From positions 88,242 through 152,241 of the forward strand of contig NZ_JAQOSO010000096.1 in the NCBI RefSeq assembly GCF_030068505.1: 64,000 nt of DNA, read 5' to 3'. This document shows positions 34,187-44,475 of the stretch, piece by piece; positions within the stretch are counted from its first letter, which is position 1; each line of letters opens with the position of its first letter. The notes below the pieces were generated by a model, which saw nothing but the letters and a program-made list of their open reading frames with translations, had not been told where the DNA came from and searched no databases. This DNA is from Roseofilum capinflatum BLCC-M114. GTDB lineage: Bacteria > Cyanobacteriota > Cyanobacteriia > Cyanobacteriales > Desertifilaceae. The position numbers were made by a program, and so were the translations under genes.

Positions 34187-35377
34187 TTATAGCTCAGTAA
34201 ATCCCATGGTGGCTAGTTCTTGGCGGAGTCTTTCGCCTTCTGTGGGATTGATGCCTTTGTAAAGGCCGATCGCCTCTTTAAATGCTTTGAGGCTTTCGGG
34301 AACGTTGCCCCCTTTGAGATAGGTAACCCCTAGGTTTTGATAGGCTTGGGCATATTGAGGGTTATATTGTATGGCTTTGCGATAGGCAGCGATCGCGCTG
34401 TCGAGTTTTCCCAGCGTCTTAAACGCCATCCCTCGGTTAAAGTAACCGGTGGCAAACGTGGGGTCAATTTCGATGGTTTTCTGGTACATTAACAGGGCAT
34501 CGCCTAGGTTGCCTTGGGCTTGTAGCAAGTTGCCCAGGTTATTATAGGCTCCCAGTTTTAGGGGCAATAACACCTCTATGGCGATCGCCTTTTTATAATA
34601 CTTGATGGCTAGGGCAAACTGTTGCAGGCGACTGTATGCCAATGCCAAATGATAATAGAGTTCAAAGCGGACTAAATCGCTCGTATCCTGGGATAGGGCG
34701 CTTTCTAAGACCTCAATTCCCTGTTTGATCTCTCCCATTTGGCTGTAGAGCGCTCCCAATTTGCTGCAAGTGTAGGGGTCTCCAGGATGCTCTTTTAAGT
34801 AGCTCTCCATGGCTAATTTCGCCCGCTCTGCCTTGTTTTGAGCGGCGATAATGCTGGGTTGATAGCCATAGTGATCGATCGCGATCGTTGGTAAACTGGC
34901 AATTTTCCAATTGGGTTCATACTTTAACAACGCTTCGACCGAATCATCCACAATGGCATGATAGGGACGGGTAAATTGTACTTGGGGATGATTGCGAAAT
35001 AGGCGAGACACCAGGGAATAAGGAGATTGGGTGGCTCCAATTTCATGACGAATGAGGTTAATCACTAAATGTTCTTCTGAAGTTATGGCCTGTTTCAAGG
35101 GGTTAATTACGCCAGGATTTAAGTGTTCATCGGCATCTAGGACTAAAATCCAGTCTCCCTGTGCATATTTGAGGGACTCATTACGGGCGATCGCAAAATC
35201 ATTGCACCATTCAAAATACTCGACCTGTGCCCCCCATTGCTTGGCAATCTCCACGGTGCGATCCGTTGAACCGGTATCTAACACCACCATTTGATCGACC
35301 ACATCTTTGACGCTTTTCAGACAAGCGGGAAGATTTTCTTCTTCATTTTTAACAATAATGCACAGGCTTAACTTCAT
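34187..35377 (-). CDS. GT2 glycosyltransferase with C-terminal TPR repeats
   Basis: From the ATG at 35377 the product is 396 residues. Residues 1-130 form the GT-A domain of SunS-like enzymes: MKLSLCIIVKNEEENLPACL, MVVLDTGSTDRTVEIAKQWG, and the D-x-D-type LVLDADEHL. From about residue 190, six or so TPRs follow (CSKLGALYSQMGEIKQGIEV, AYNNLGNLLQAQGNLGDALL, AYQNLGVTYLKGGNVPESLK). The family transfers sugars to proteins or peptides or takes part in surface glycan assembly, and the acceptor is unknown. No operon partner is apparent, as flanking genes are separated by repeats. Confidence 0.88.
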   Translation of the reverse strand: MKLSLCIIVKNEEENLPACLKSVKDVVDQMVVLDTGSTDRTVEIAKQWGAQVEYFEWCNDFAIARNESLKYAQGDWILVLDADEHLNPGVINPLKQAITSEEHLVINLIRHEIGATQSPYSLVSRLFRNHPQVQFTRPYHAIVDDSVEALLKYEPNWKIASLPTIAIDHYGYQPSIIAAQNKAERAKLAMESYLKEHPGDPYTCSKLGALYSQMGEIKQGIEVLESALSQDTSDLVRFELYYHLALAYSRLQQFALAIKYYKKAIAIEVLLPLKLGAYNNLGNLLQAQGNLGDALLMYQKTIEIDPTFATGYFNRGMAFKTLGKLDSAIAAYRKAIQYNPQYAQAYQNLGVTYLKGGNVPESLKAFKEAIGLYKGINPTEGERLRQELATMGFTEL

Positions 35378-35610
35378 AATTAACAATTAACAATTAACAA
35401 TTAATAATGGGTAATTGGGATTTGATATCATGTCCGGTTAAACAGTTGTCATTGCGACCGAAGGGAAGCAATCTCCAAGATTACCGGGACGGCTGAGATT
35501 GCTTCATTCCGCTTCGCTCCATTCGCAATGACATACTATAACTGATCCAACGGACTTGATATGATCCCCCCATCCCCCCATCTCCATCCTCTAGAAGACG
35601 GGGAGAATGA
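35378..35610. repeat. Repeat-rich spacer: AATTAAC heptamers and a GTCATTGCGA-family element
   Basis: AATTAAC is repeated about four times at 35378-35405. The 85-bp element 35448-35532 has ends GTCATTGCGA and TCGCAATGAC and an internal inverted repeat (AAGCAATCT / AGATTGCTT). It is the counterpart of 8217-8301 in opposite orientation. Similarity extends upstream over CCGGTTAAACAGTT. No gene is visible here. Confidence 0.75.
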
Positions 35611-35615
35611 GACGT

Positions 35616-36254
35616 TCAGGGACTCTCGAATTCTTCGCAGTCGCAGACAATGCTACTGAGAAAATCTTTGACAATGGCGATCGGCAACTCTAACTGTACC
35701 CCAACGCGATCCACAAAGGCGATCGCATCATTGGCCACTTGTTGCACGCGCTGGCCATCCACATAGAGTCCTTCCGTCGGATATTTCTGCAAGAACTCTA
35801 ACAGGGAAATCTGGCCATCATCACTGGCAGATAGGGTAACCGCAGAGCGCAGAGCTTGAATATTGGCTTTTCCCGACCGGGTACTAAATAAATAGCCTAA
35901 TTCAAACAACACATACTCTCCCGGTAAGGAGTAAAACACCCGATCTACAAATAACAAGTTAAGTCCCACGTTATAGGTTAATAACTCGCGCATTTGCTCT
36001 GGCTCGGCATTGGCCGAATCAAGAATAAATCGAACGATCGCCGATTGTTCTCCCGTTTCCACAAATTCGGTCAAATCGGCAACCGGAACCGATCGAGAAA
36101 CGGGGCCATACTTAAACACGACTCGTTCAGCACCGAGAGCTGCGGAACTTCCTAAACACAGACTCGCAGCCGCCGCGCACACTAGGGGACGGGTGCGAAC
36201 CATCCACTGAGAAACCTGGTGTTGAATGGACTGTATAACTGTAGACATAAGCAT
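35616..36254 (-). CDS. Secreted DUF1400-domain protein (short form)
   Basis: This 212-residue protein has a leader with positive charge and a hydrophobic core (RTRPLVCAAAASLCLGSSAALGAE), so it is probably exported. The remainder matches the DUF1400 domain that usually precedes an alpha/beta-hydrolase domain in cyanobacteria (VVFKYGPVSRSVPVADLTEF, FILDSANAEPEQMRELL). Here no hydrolase follows. The C-terminus carries Cys-Asp-Cys-Glu. It lies 26 bp downstream of a second DUF1400 gene on the same strand, and the two probably form an operon. Confidence 0.83.
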   Translation of the reverse strand: MLMSTVIQSIQHQVSQWMVRTRPLVCAAAASLCLGSSAALGAERVVFKYGPVSRSVPVADLTEFVETGEQSAIVRFILDSANAEPEQMRELLTYNVGLNLLFVDRVFYSLPGEYVLFELGYLFSTRSGKANIQALRSAVTLSASDDGQISLLEFLQKYPTEGLYVDGQRVQQVANDAIAFVDRVGVQLELPIAIVKDFLSSIVCDCEEFESP

Positions 36255-36280
36255 TGAGTCTCAAAGGTAATCAACCGGAT

Positions 36281-37075
36281 TTACTCAACGGTGGCGCTGA
36301 GACGAGAAAGGTTTGTGAAGCTGACGGACTCTAACACAATGGAATCATCGACTGTATTTTTAATCATAATTCCATCTTCCGTCACTTCCGCCGTATAGCT
36401 GCTGGGTTTGCAGGTATTGCTCGCAGGAGTAGAAGCAGAGAGTCCGTCAGTTGTGGGCAGATTACTGGAGTCTTCGCATTCACAGACGATATCTTGCAGG
36501 AAGCTTTTGGCCACTTCTAAGGCAGGAATAATCCGCTCGACCAGAGCTTTTGCTTGTAAATAAAGCGGCTCTAAGTTAGTCACATCAACGGTAATAGTTT
36601 CGATGGGATAGCGTTCGAGCAAGCTGATTAACGACAGTTCCCCGTCTTCTTCCACGGCTTCTAGGAGGGTATTTTTGACCGCTTCTAAATCCTGGCTACT
36701 CGCGGATGAGGCGATCGCCTGATCTAATTTCAGGACAACAAACTCCCCTGTGGAGGTATTTACCAAGTCTCGGAAAAAGTTAGGATTGACTCGAATCGAT
36801 AAATTCAGGATATCTTGGACTTCCGAGGGGACTTGATCCGTATTGTCTAAGAAGCGCTGTAAATCCGAGGGAATTGTACCATTGCGGGCAAATTCTCTCA
36901 GTTCGCGCACCCCTAGGGTGACTTCCTCAGATTTATATTTGAAAATGATCGTATCCGCAGCTTGGGCAGTGGGAGCAAAACACACCAGACTGGCTGCACT
37001 GGCTGCGGTTCCCAACAAAGCGGCGATCGCTCCTTGGCGAAAACGATCTAGGGCATTGATGCTAACTCTATCCAT
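36281..37075 (-). CDS. Secreted DUF1400-domain protein (longer form)
   Basis: The ATG at 37075 has a GAGGAG 9 bp upstream and gives 264 residues, and it starts a clear signal peptide (MDRVSINALDRFRQGAIAALL then SLVCFAPTAQA-AD). The reading frame continues upstream but without export signal or binding site. The DUF1400 region follows (IIFKYKSEEVTLGVRELREFA, FLDNTDQVPSEVQDILNL). Near the end Cys-Glu-Cys-Glu mirrors the neighbouring paralogue, and a Ser/Thr-rich tail follows. Function is unknown; it is a likely periplasmic partner or duplicate of the downstream gene. Confidence 0.85.
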   Translation of the reverse strand: MDRVSINALDRFRQGAIAALLGTAASAASLVCFAPTAQAADTIIFKYKSEEVTLGVRELREFARNGTIPSDLQRFLDNTDQVPSEVQDILNLSIRVNPNFFRDLVNTSTGEFVVLKLDQAIASSASSQDLEAVKNTLLEAVEEDGELSLISLLERYPIETITVDVTNLEPLYLQAKALVERIIPALEVAKSFLQDIVCECEDSSNLPTTDGLSASTPASNTCKPSSYTAEVTEDGIMIKNTVDDSIVLESVSFTNLSRLSATVE

Positions 37076-37327
37076 CGCGTTCTCCTCAACAGATGTGACT
37101 CTATGATAAGCATGATTGGCTCTGCTTGAATCTAAATCCCTTAAAAAATTAAAAATTACGCCCGATCTCAATGACCCGCCCAAAACCTTGATGTACTGTT
37201 ATAGAGCCTTCCCCTCATTTCCCCATCTTGCCATCCTCTTCAAAACCGGGCGCTTTTCAGGGAAGATAAATAAAGGAGGTTTAAACCCTCCTCTTGCGAT
37301 CCAATCAACTATAGATTAAGCAACCTT

Positions 37328-38437
37328 ATGAATTCAGTCCTCGCCCCTGAGCAGAACTCAACCCGTGAAATCCCCTTATCTCCTGCCCAGCAGAGTCGTC
37401 CTGTGTTTCCCTTTACCGCTATTGTGGGACAGGAAGAGATGAAACTCGCCCTGCTGCTCAATGTGATTGACCCAAAAATTGGGGGAGTGATGATTATGGG
37501 CGATCGCGGTACGGGAAAATCGACAACTATCCGCGCTTTAGCCGATTTATTACCCGAAATCGAAATCGTTGCCGATGACCCCTTTAACAGCGATCCCCAC
37601 GATCAAGAGCTGATGAGTGATGAAGTCAGACAACGAGTGAGCAACCAAGAAACCCTCCCCATTACGCGCCGCAAAGTGATGATGGTAGATCTGCCTCTGG
37701 GGGCAACCGAAGACCGGGTATGCGGAACCATTGATATTGAAAAGGCTCTTTCTGAAGGGGTAAAAGCCTTTGAACCGGGATTATTGGCGAAAGCGAACCG
37801 GGGGATTTTATATGTGGATGAGGTTAACCTTCTCGATGACCATTTAGTAGATGTGTTGCTCGACTCGGCTGCTAGTGGTTGGAATACGGTAGAGCGGGAA
37901 GGGATTTCTATCCGTCACCCAGCCCGGTTTGTGTTGGTGGGTTCGGGAAACCCAGAAGAAGGAGAACTCAGACCCCAGTTATTAGACCGGTTTGGAATGC
38001 ACGCAGAAATTCGCACCGTGAAAGAGCCAGATTTACGGGTGAAAATTGTGGAAGAACGTTCGACGTTTGATAGTAATCCCAGGGAGTTTTTGCAAGGCTG
38101 TCAAACGGAGCAAGAGGCCCTACAAGAAAGATTGGTACAAGCCAGAGAGCGCCTGTCTTCCGTAAATATTGATTATGAATTACGGGTGCAAATTTCCCAA
38201 GTCTGTTCGGAATTAGATGTGGATGGTTTGCGCGGTGATATTGTGACGAACCGCGCGGCTAAAGCGTTGGCTGCTTTTGAAGGACGCACGGAGGTCACTG
38301 TTGAGGATATTCAACAAGTGGTTACCCTCTGTTTGCGCCACCGTCTGCGGAAAGATCCTCTAGAGTCTATTGATTCTGGCTACAAAGTGCAAAAGGTCTT
38401 TTGCCGTGTGTTTGGATTAGCCGAACCCGAAGCTTAA
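37328..38437 (+). CDS. chlI: Magnesium chelatase subunit I
   Basis: This 369-residue AAA+ ATPase of the magnesium chelatase inserts Mg2+ into protoporphyrin IX at the first step of chlorophyll synthesis. It has [19 protein letters not shown], Walker A in [15 protein letters not shown], Walker B in [20 protein letters not shown], the sensor region in [22 protein letters not shown], and the C-terminal [14 protein letters not shown] lid. The length is standard for ChlI. It is divergent from the DUF1400 pair. Confidence 0.97.
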   Translation: MNSVLAPEQNSTREIPLSPAQQSRPVFPFTAIVGQEEMKLALLLNVIDPKIGGVMIMGDRGTGKSTTIRALADLLPEIEIVADDPFNSDPHDQELMSDEVRQRVSNQETLPITRRKVMMVDLPLGATEDRVCGTIDIEKALSEGVKAFEPGLLAKANRGILYVDEVNLLDDHLVDVLLDSAASGWNTVEREGISIRHPARFVLVGSGNPEEGELRPQLLDRFGMHAEIRTVKEPDLRVKIVEERSTFDSNPREFLQGCQTEQEALQERLVQARERLSSVNIDYELRVQISQVCSELDVDGLRGDIVTNRAAKALAAFEGRTEVTVEDIQQVVTLCLRHRLRKDPLESIDSGYKVQKVFCRVFGLAEPEA

Positions 38438-38497
38438 AGCTGACAGAACAGAAGAGGTCGGGGCGAACTATTGTTCGTCCCATTCCCCTATTCTCGG

Positions 38498-39523
38498 TTA
38501 TTCCCGGTCTTCAATCCAACTCGATCGCCAGGCAGATTCAGCTTGGGCGATCGCATATTCTTTTTGTTTACGCTGATAGTCTTGCCCCCTAGAGCGCAGG
38601 CGATCTTGTAAATGCCGCAGTTGATTTCGGTAGCTCGTTACCCTCGGATCGCTAAACTCAATATCTGATAGACGCAGCTTCACTACCAAGATTTTCAGAG
38701 GCAGGGAAAAAGGCAAAAGGGCGATCGGATCGAGTTCATCGTCCTCATCTTCATCTTCATCTTCATCTTCATCGTAGTCCCCCTTCTGCAAGCCAATAAT
38801 CACGGGAGGAATGGAGTCTTGATGTTGTTTGAGCAACCGTTCTGGTAGTTCCATTTGCCCCTTAAAATCTCCTTGTCTCCTGGGATTGAGAAAGTTATCT
38901 GCTTCCAGGACTAAACTTAAGATATTGGGGACACTGGGGGCAAGAGACTCGTGAGCGCCCATGGCCTGTTTCGCCAGCTCTAAGAGAGTTTGCGGTACGT
39001 CTTCGGTAAAAATATGGGCCGCCCTCAACACTTGATTGATTTCCTGGGAAAAGAAGTCTAACTGCTCGAAGATTTCTTTTTCCACGTTTTCCTGCCATTG
39101 GGCCAGAGCTTGCGGCGTTTGGATCACAGGAGGTTCTTCTTCTGACTCTAGAATGCTCAAGTCGGAAGATTGAGGTTCAGAATCGGCTTCTGAATTTTCT
39201 TCCTCTTCTTCCTCTGAAGAAAAGGTTGGAGAGGCTTGTAGAGGTCTACTGACGATCGCCCGAATTTCCCCTTCTGCTTTTTGAGCTAAATCCTTAATCG
39301 CTTCCTGTAACTGCTGCCTTCTGCTTAAGGAGAGTGCCAAAAATTCTTGAGGATATCCTTGAGTACAGATATGATAACTCGCTAAAATCAACTGTTGGCG
39401 CACTGCCGGCCCCAAGTGTTGGGTATACTTGCTATAGACTTGGTAAAATTCTTCTGCTAAAGAGGCGATCGCGCTCTCCAACTCCTCGATCTCTCCTTCG
39501 ATTCGCTGTATGGGTCTAGCCAT
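38498..39523 (-). CDS. Acidic cyanobacterial protein, unknown function
   Basis: This 341-residue, highly acidic protein is predicted mostly helical and has no membrane segment. A helical N-terminus (IEGEIEELESAIASLAEEFYQVYSKYTQHLG) and a Glu/Ser-rich linker (SSEEEEEENSEADSEPQSSD) come first. A central helical region and a pure Asp/Glu run of 14 residues (about 258-272) follow. The C-terminus is basic-helical (RNQLRHLQDRLRSRGQDYQRKQKEY). I do not recognise a named family. The tail of alternating charges could be a protein-binding element. It is a single gene between chlI (convergent) and tsf. Confidence 0.7.
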   Translation of the reverse strand: MARPIQRIEGEIEELESAIASLAEEFYQVYSKYTQHLGPAVRQQLILASYHICTQGYPQEFLALSLSRRQQLQEAIKDLAQKAEGEIRAIVSRPLQASPTFSSEEEEEENSEADSEPQSSDLSILESEEEPPVIQTPQALAQWQENVEKEIFEQLDFFSQEINQVLRAAHIFTEDVPQTLLELAKQAMGAHESLAPSVPNILSLVLEADNFLNPRRQGDFKGQMELPERLLKQHQDSIPPVIIGLQKGDYDEDEDEDEDEDDELDPIALLPFSLPLKILVVKLRLSDIEFSDPRVTSYRNQLRHLQDRLRSRGQDYQRKQKEYAIAQAESAWRSSWIEDRE

Positions 39524-39626
39524 AATTATACGTTTACTCTAAGTTTTTCCACGGATTACGCCTTCATAGAGTAAAGGAGCGTAACCCTTTACGCCCCTTA
39601 TCCAGCGAGCAGTTTAGCTGTATCAA

Positions 39627-39659
39627 GGGTTTAGAGAGGCGGGTTGCCTCTCTAAACCC
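39627..39659 (-). terminator. Terminator-like hairpin downstream of tsf
   Basis: GGGTTTAGAGAGGC and its exact complement form a 14-bp stem around GGGTT, 10 bp beyond the tsf stop. There is no marked U-run on the reverse strand, so it may be an attenuating or stabilising structure rather than a strict intrinsic terminator. Confidence 0.65.
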
Positions 39660-39668
39660 CTTCATTGA

Positions 39669-40328
39669 TTATTTACCACTCGCTTGTGCTGCCACTTCTT
39701 CCGCGAAGTTGCTCTCTTCTTTCTCAATGCCTTCACCCAAGACAAAACGAGCAAAGCGGCGCACCTGAATATTTTCACCTAACTGGGCTATGGTCTCGGT
39801 CACCAATTCACCGACCGTTTTGGTCTGGTCTTTAATATAAGCTTGATCCAGTAAGGTTAATTCCTTCAGACGTTTTTCAATCCGCCCAGCCACAATTTTT
39901 TCCTTAATGTTATCGGGTTTCTTGGCTAAATCTTCCCGTCCCATCTCAATGGCTTTTTCTTTCTCAACCATCTCTGGGGGAATATCCTCTATGCTGACAT
40001 ACTCAACATTGGGATAAGCGGCGATTTGCATGGCAATATCGCGCACCAGAGTTTGGAACGCCTCCCCACGAGCCACAAAATCCGTTTCACAGTTGACTTC
40101 CACCAGAACGCCAATGCGACTCCCGGTATGGATATAACTATCCACCAAACCCTCAGCCGCTACACGAGAGGACTTTTTACCGGCGGAGGCAATCCCCTTT
40201 TTACGCAGCCATTCTGAGGCTTTTTCCAGGTCTCCATCCGTTTCTTTGAGCGCTTTTTTGCAATCCATCATGCCAGCGCCTGTTTTTTCTCGTAGCTCTT
40301 TAACCAGTTTTGCTGAAATTTCTGCCAT
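39669..40328 (-). CDS. tsf: Translation elongation factor Ts
   Basis: This 219-residue EF-Ts is the guanine-nucleotide exchange factor of EF-Tu. The N-terminal UBA-like region ([29 protein letters not shown]) and the TDFVAR motif ([20 protein letters not shown]) are diagnostic. As in most cyanobacteria it is the short form with a single core domain plus the C-terminal [17 protein letters not shown]. It follows rpsB by 90 bp on the same strand, the near-universal rpsB-tsf order. Confidence 0.97.
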   Translation of the reverse strand: MAEISAKLVKELREKTGAGMMDCKKALKETDGDLEKASEWLRKKGIASAGKKSSRVAAEGLVDSYIHTGSRIGVLVEVNCETDFVARGEAFQTLVRDIAMQIAAYPNVEYVSIEDIPPEMVEKEKAIEMGREDLAKKPDNIKEKIVAGRIEKRLKELTLLDQAYIKDQTKTVGELVTETIAQLGENIQVRRFARFVLGEGIEKEESNFAEEVAAQASGK

Positions 40329-40418
40329 GTTAATTCCGATTCTCGATTACACCAAAGTGCTTACGCACGGCTGATTACTCTTTCATGATAGGGCCATGAT
40401 AGGCTCTCAAGAGGATAT

Positions 40419-41219
40419 CTAGTCTTCGTTCCCCTCATTCTCATTATCATCCCCATCTTCATCGTCATCAAAGTCTTCATCGTCATCAAAGTCTTCCTCC
40501 GCATCCGGATAATCATTGGAGTCGTCTGCATAAACTTCGCCATGATGACCTTCATAAATTGCATCTGCCAGTTTACCCACAATCAACTTGATCGAGCGAA
40601 TCGCATCATCATTAGCTGGAATGGGATAATCAACGGTATCCGGGTCACAGTTGGTATCGAGTAGGGCCACAATCGGAATATTCAGTTTTAGACATTCCTG
40701 AACCGCGTTATACTCCCGCCGTTGGTCAATCACCACTACAATATCGGGCACTTTACGCATCGTCTTGATGCCGCCGAGGTATTTTTGCAGTTTACCCATT
40801 TCCCGACGCAATACAGAAGCTTCTTTTTTCGGGCGCAGATCTAAAGAACCGCTATTTTCTAGGCGTTCGAGTTCTTTTAAGCGTTCTACCCGATTTTTAA
40901 TCGTTGCCCAATTGGTCAGCATTCCCCCTAACCAGCGCTGATTAATATAGTAAGCGCCACAGCGAGAGGCTTCTTGGGCAATAATTCCGGCTGCTTGCCG
41001 TTTGGTTCCCACAAACAAGACTTTTCTACCTTGCTCAGACATGGTACGCATGTACTGATAAGCTTGTTCGATTTTCTGGGCAGTTTGTACCAAATCGATA
41101 ATATGTACGCCATTGCGGGAAGTGTAGATGTACTGCGACATCTTCGGATTCCAGCGACGGGTTTGGTGTCCGAAATGAACTCCAGATTCTAATAACTGAG
41201 CGAGTGAAACAACGGGCAT
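40419..41219 (-). CDS. rpsB: 30S ribosomal protein S2 with acidic tail
   Basis: The ATG at 41219, preceded by AGGAG, gives 266 residues starting [27 protein letters not shown]. The longer open frame upstream is not conserved-looking and lacks a binding site. [33 protein letters not shown] and [13 protein letters not shown] are typical of S2. The last ~35 residues are Asp/Glu-rich ([20 protein letters not shown]), an extension beyond the bacterial core. Confidence 0.97.
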   Translation of the reverse strand: MPVVSLAQLLESGVHFGHQTRRWNPKMSQYIYTSRNGVHIIDLVQTAQKIEQAYQYMRTMSEQGRKVLFVGTKRQAAGIIAQEASRCGAYYINQRWLGGMLTNWATIKNRVERLKELERLENSGSLDLRPKKEASVLRREMGKLQKYLGGIKTMRKVPDIVVVIDQRREYNAVQECLKLNIPIVALLDTNCDPDTVDYPIPANDDAIRSIKLIVGKLADAIYEGHHGEVYADDSNDYPDAEEDFDDDEDFDDDEDGDDNENEGNED

Positions 41220-41468
41220 AGGGTTTAATTCTCCTTTCGGGTTTATCCTCCATCTAGGTAGATTGATTTCCAGTCTGGAAACACCCGAACCTCCTAGATG
41301 TGCGTGTTTAGACAACCTTACTATTAAAGCACAATTGACGTGCATTTACCACAAAAAGCCCCAATAGTTTCAAGAGTAATGCAGATGACGTTAACGGGTG
41401 GGTTACCCAATCAATGGGGTGCAGAAAACACCTGAAAGATTTTTCTGCACCAACTAACGGGTTTTACA

Positions 41469-42324
<856 letters not shown>

Positions 42325-43431
42325 ATGGATTTTTTATCCAATTTCTTTACGCTTTTCCTGGGGAAATTGCAGTCCCCAACACTCGGCTTTCTAATTGGTG
42401 GTATGGTCGTGGCCGCCGTCAATAGCCGACTGCAAATTCCAGATGCGATCTATAAGTTCATCGTCTTCATGCTGCTCATCAAAGTCGGATTGAGCGGCGG
42501 TATTGCCATCCGCAATGCCAATCTGTTAGAAATGCTGTTGCCCGCAGCTTTCGCCGTAATCCTAGGTATCCTTATCGTGTTCATCGGGCGCTACACATTA
42601 GCCCTGCTGCCGAACGTTAAAGTCGTGGATGGCATTGCGACTGCGGGGTTGTTCGGTGCAGTGAGTGGCTCTACCCTCGCTGCTGGCATCACGATACTCG
42701 AATCGGAAGGCATGTCCTACGAACCCTGGGCCGCTGCACTGTATCCCTTCATGGACATCCCAGCGCTTGTGACGGCGATCGTCTTGGCCAGCATTTACGT
42801 CAGCAAGCAGAAGCAGCGCCAGGCTGAAGAGGAGCAGCGCAGCAAGCAGGAGTATCTCGGCGAGCAGGAGTATGGCGGCGAGCAGGGCGGTACAGCAGTT
42901 CTTAGTAAGCGGCGCGGTTCCGCAAACCAGCGGGTTCGGATCTGGCCCATTATCCAGGAAAGCCTCCAAGGTTCTGCCCTATCAGCACTGTTGCTCGGCC
43001 TCGCTCTAGGCCTGCTAACCCGGCCAGAAAGGGTTTATGAAACCTTCTTCGATCCTGGCTTTCGCGGCCTGCTTTCGATCCTGATGTTGGTCATGGGTAT
43101 GGAAGCTACAGCAAGACTTGGCGAGCTGCGTAAGGTGGGCCAGTGGTACGCTCTATATGCCTTTATTGCACCTCTGCTGCATGGATTCATTGCTTTCGGT
43201 TTGGGCATGATTGCCCACTACGCCACAGGATTCAGCCTTGGCGGTGTCGTACTCCTAGCTGTTATCGCTGCCTCCAGTTCAGACATCTCAGGGCCACCGA
43301 CTTTACGAGCTGGTATTCCGTCGGCTAATCCCTCCGCGTACATTGGCTCGTCCACAGCCGTCGGTACACCAGTGGCGCTGGCTTTGGGAATACCGCTCTT
43401 CATCGGACTTGCCCAGGCGCTGGGTGGCTGA
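42325..43431 (+). CDS. sbtA: SbtA, sodium-dependent bicarbonate transporter
   Basis: This 368-residue membrane protein starts MDFLSNFFTLFLGKLQSPTLGFLIGGM, the standard SbtA N-terminus, with ten hydrophobic helices in two inverted halves. ATAGLFGAVSGSTLAAGITILESEG in the first half and AASSSDISGPPTLRAGIPSANPSAYIG in the second carry the two sodium/bicarbonate-site loops. The central cytoplasmic loop is unusually rich in Glu and Gln (AEEEQRSKQEYLGEQEYGGEQ). It is a high-affinity inducible uptake system. Its regulator SbtB is encoded divergently. Confidence 0.95.
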   Translation: MDFLSNFFTLFLGKLQSPTLGFLIGGMVVAAVNSRLQIPDAIYKFIVFMLLIKVGLSGGIAIRNANLLEMLLPAAFAVILGILIVFIGRYTLALLPNVKVVDGIATAGLFGAVSGSTLAAGITILESEGMSYEPWAAALYPFMDIPALVTAIVLASIYVSKQKQRQAEEEQRSKQEYLGEQEYGGEQGGTAVLSKRRGSANQRVRIWPIIQESLQGSALSALLLGLALGLLTRPERVYETFFDPGFRGLLSILMLVMGMEATARLGELRKVGQWYALYAFIAPLLHGFIAFGLGMIAHYATGFSLGGVVLLAVIAASSSDISGPPTLRAGIPSANPSAYIGSSTAVGTPVALALGIPLFIGLAQALGG

Positions 43432-43543
43432 TTCCAGAACCGTTGCGATCGGCCGCGCTCCTGCCCGGCCGACCAACGCGGTAGCTATGATATAGCATCT
43501 AGACCGCTTTTCCCTCTTCACCCTTTACTTTTGAGTGCTATCT

Positions 43544-44089
43544 ATGGAACCCTTATCCTCAAACCCTTCTCCTCGCTGGGGCAGTTGGTTTAATGGAGAC
43601 CACATTGTTCGTGTCCTGGAACTGGTACAGGACTTAATTGTGATTTCATTGTGCATCGGCCTGTTTAGCTTCATGGTCATGCAACTGCGAGAGATGTTTC
43701 TGTCCCTGTTGCCCCCTTTGGACTTTCCACGGGTCACTGCCGATATTTTATTCTTGCTCATTCTAGTAGAATTGTTTCGATTGCTGATTATTTATTTAAA
43801 GGAGCATCGAGTTTCGATTGGAGTTGCAGTGGAAGTCTCGATTGTTTCGGTACTGCGAGAAATCATTGTCCGAGGAATTTTGGAAACCCCGTGGATGCAG
43901 GTCATGGCGGCCTGTGCTTTTCTGATTGTGTTGGGAGCTTTATTAGTCGTCCGTGCTTGGATTCCGCCGACCTTTGATGGCGTTGACCCAGAGGAACAGG
44001 TATCCCAGCGTCACCGGATACGCTTTGGTCAAGCCTTGTCTGAAAGAGACGGTAAACTCGATGCTCAATCCTTATCAACCTTGAAGTAA
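43544..44089 (+). CDS. PsiE-like phosphate-starvation-inducible family membrane protein
   Basis: The ATG at 43544 gives 181 residues, and an upstream GTG is less likely. Four membrane helices are arranged as in PsiE: LVQDLIVISLCIGLFSFMVM, ADILFLLILVELFRLLIIYL, VAVEVSIVSVLREIIVRGIL and MAACAFLIVLGALLVVRAW. The conserved E-x-x-R-x-x-x-x-Y and R-E-I-I-V-R elements are present. Its role is unknown. Its place between sbtA and bicA suggests co-occurrence with carbon uptake but does not prove a function there. Confidence 0.85.
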   Translation: MEPLSSNPSPRWGSWFNGDHIVRVLELVQDLIVISLCIGLFSFMVMQLREMFLSLLPPLDFPRVTADILFLLILVELFRLLIIYLKEHRVSIGVAVEVSIVSVLREIIVRGILETPWMQVMAACAFLIVLGALLVVRAWIPPTFDGVDPEEQVSQRHRIRFGQALSERDGKLDAQSLSTLK

Positions 44090-44202
44090 GCTAGACATCA
44101 GGCTACGTGCATTGAATCACTGCAATTGATCGCAAACCAAAACCCTTACAGCACCTTGCTTGCTTTATGAGGGACGCTACCTGTCTAGACAAAACACGGC
44201 AA

Positions 44203-44235
44203 CCAAAAAGCCGGGGCATGACCCCGGCTTTTTGG
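44203..44235 (+). terminator. Rho-independent terminator after the PsiE-like gene
   Basis: CCAAAAAGCCGGGG-CATGA-CCCCGGCTTTTTGG is a perfect hairpin with a GC core and a T-run in the 3' arm. It lies 114 bp past the PsiE-like stop. The A-run on the other side would also let it work in reverse. Confidence 0.88.
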
Positions 44236-44336
44236 CTTTGATGGGTTGGGTTTTGAGTTGAGTCGTGCTGAATCCCTCATAGCCCAGAGACTTTATGCAC
44301 AATCTATGATTTACTCTTACTATTCGATATTTTTAG

Positions 44337-44444
44337 GATACTTATAAAAAGTATCAAAAAAATATTATTAAATACATAGTGTTTCATCTATGTACTAAGA
44401 GAGAGCTAAAAGTTTGTTTTCTGTATATTAATACACGATATACA
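44337..44444. promoter_or_regulatory. Three consecutive inverted repeats upstream of bicA
   Basis: GATACTT-ATAAA-AAGTATC lies at 44337-44355, TACATAG-8 bp-CTATGTA at 44373-44394, and TGTATA-11 bp-TATACA at 44422-44444. All lie within 140 bp of the bicA start in an AT-rich stretch. The spacing and symmetry suggest binding sites for dimeric regulators, perhaps the LysR-type Ci regulators, whose sites contain T-N11-A. No regulator can be assigned from sequence. Confidence 0.55.
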
Positions 44445-44475
44445 GGGTTTGCTATTAAGGAAAACCGGTTTAACA

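Noticed and set aside
40361..40582. Met/Lys-rich ORF opposite frame in rpsB
   Set aside because: A shadow of the Asp/Glu-coding tail of S2.
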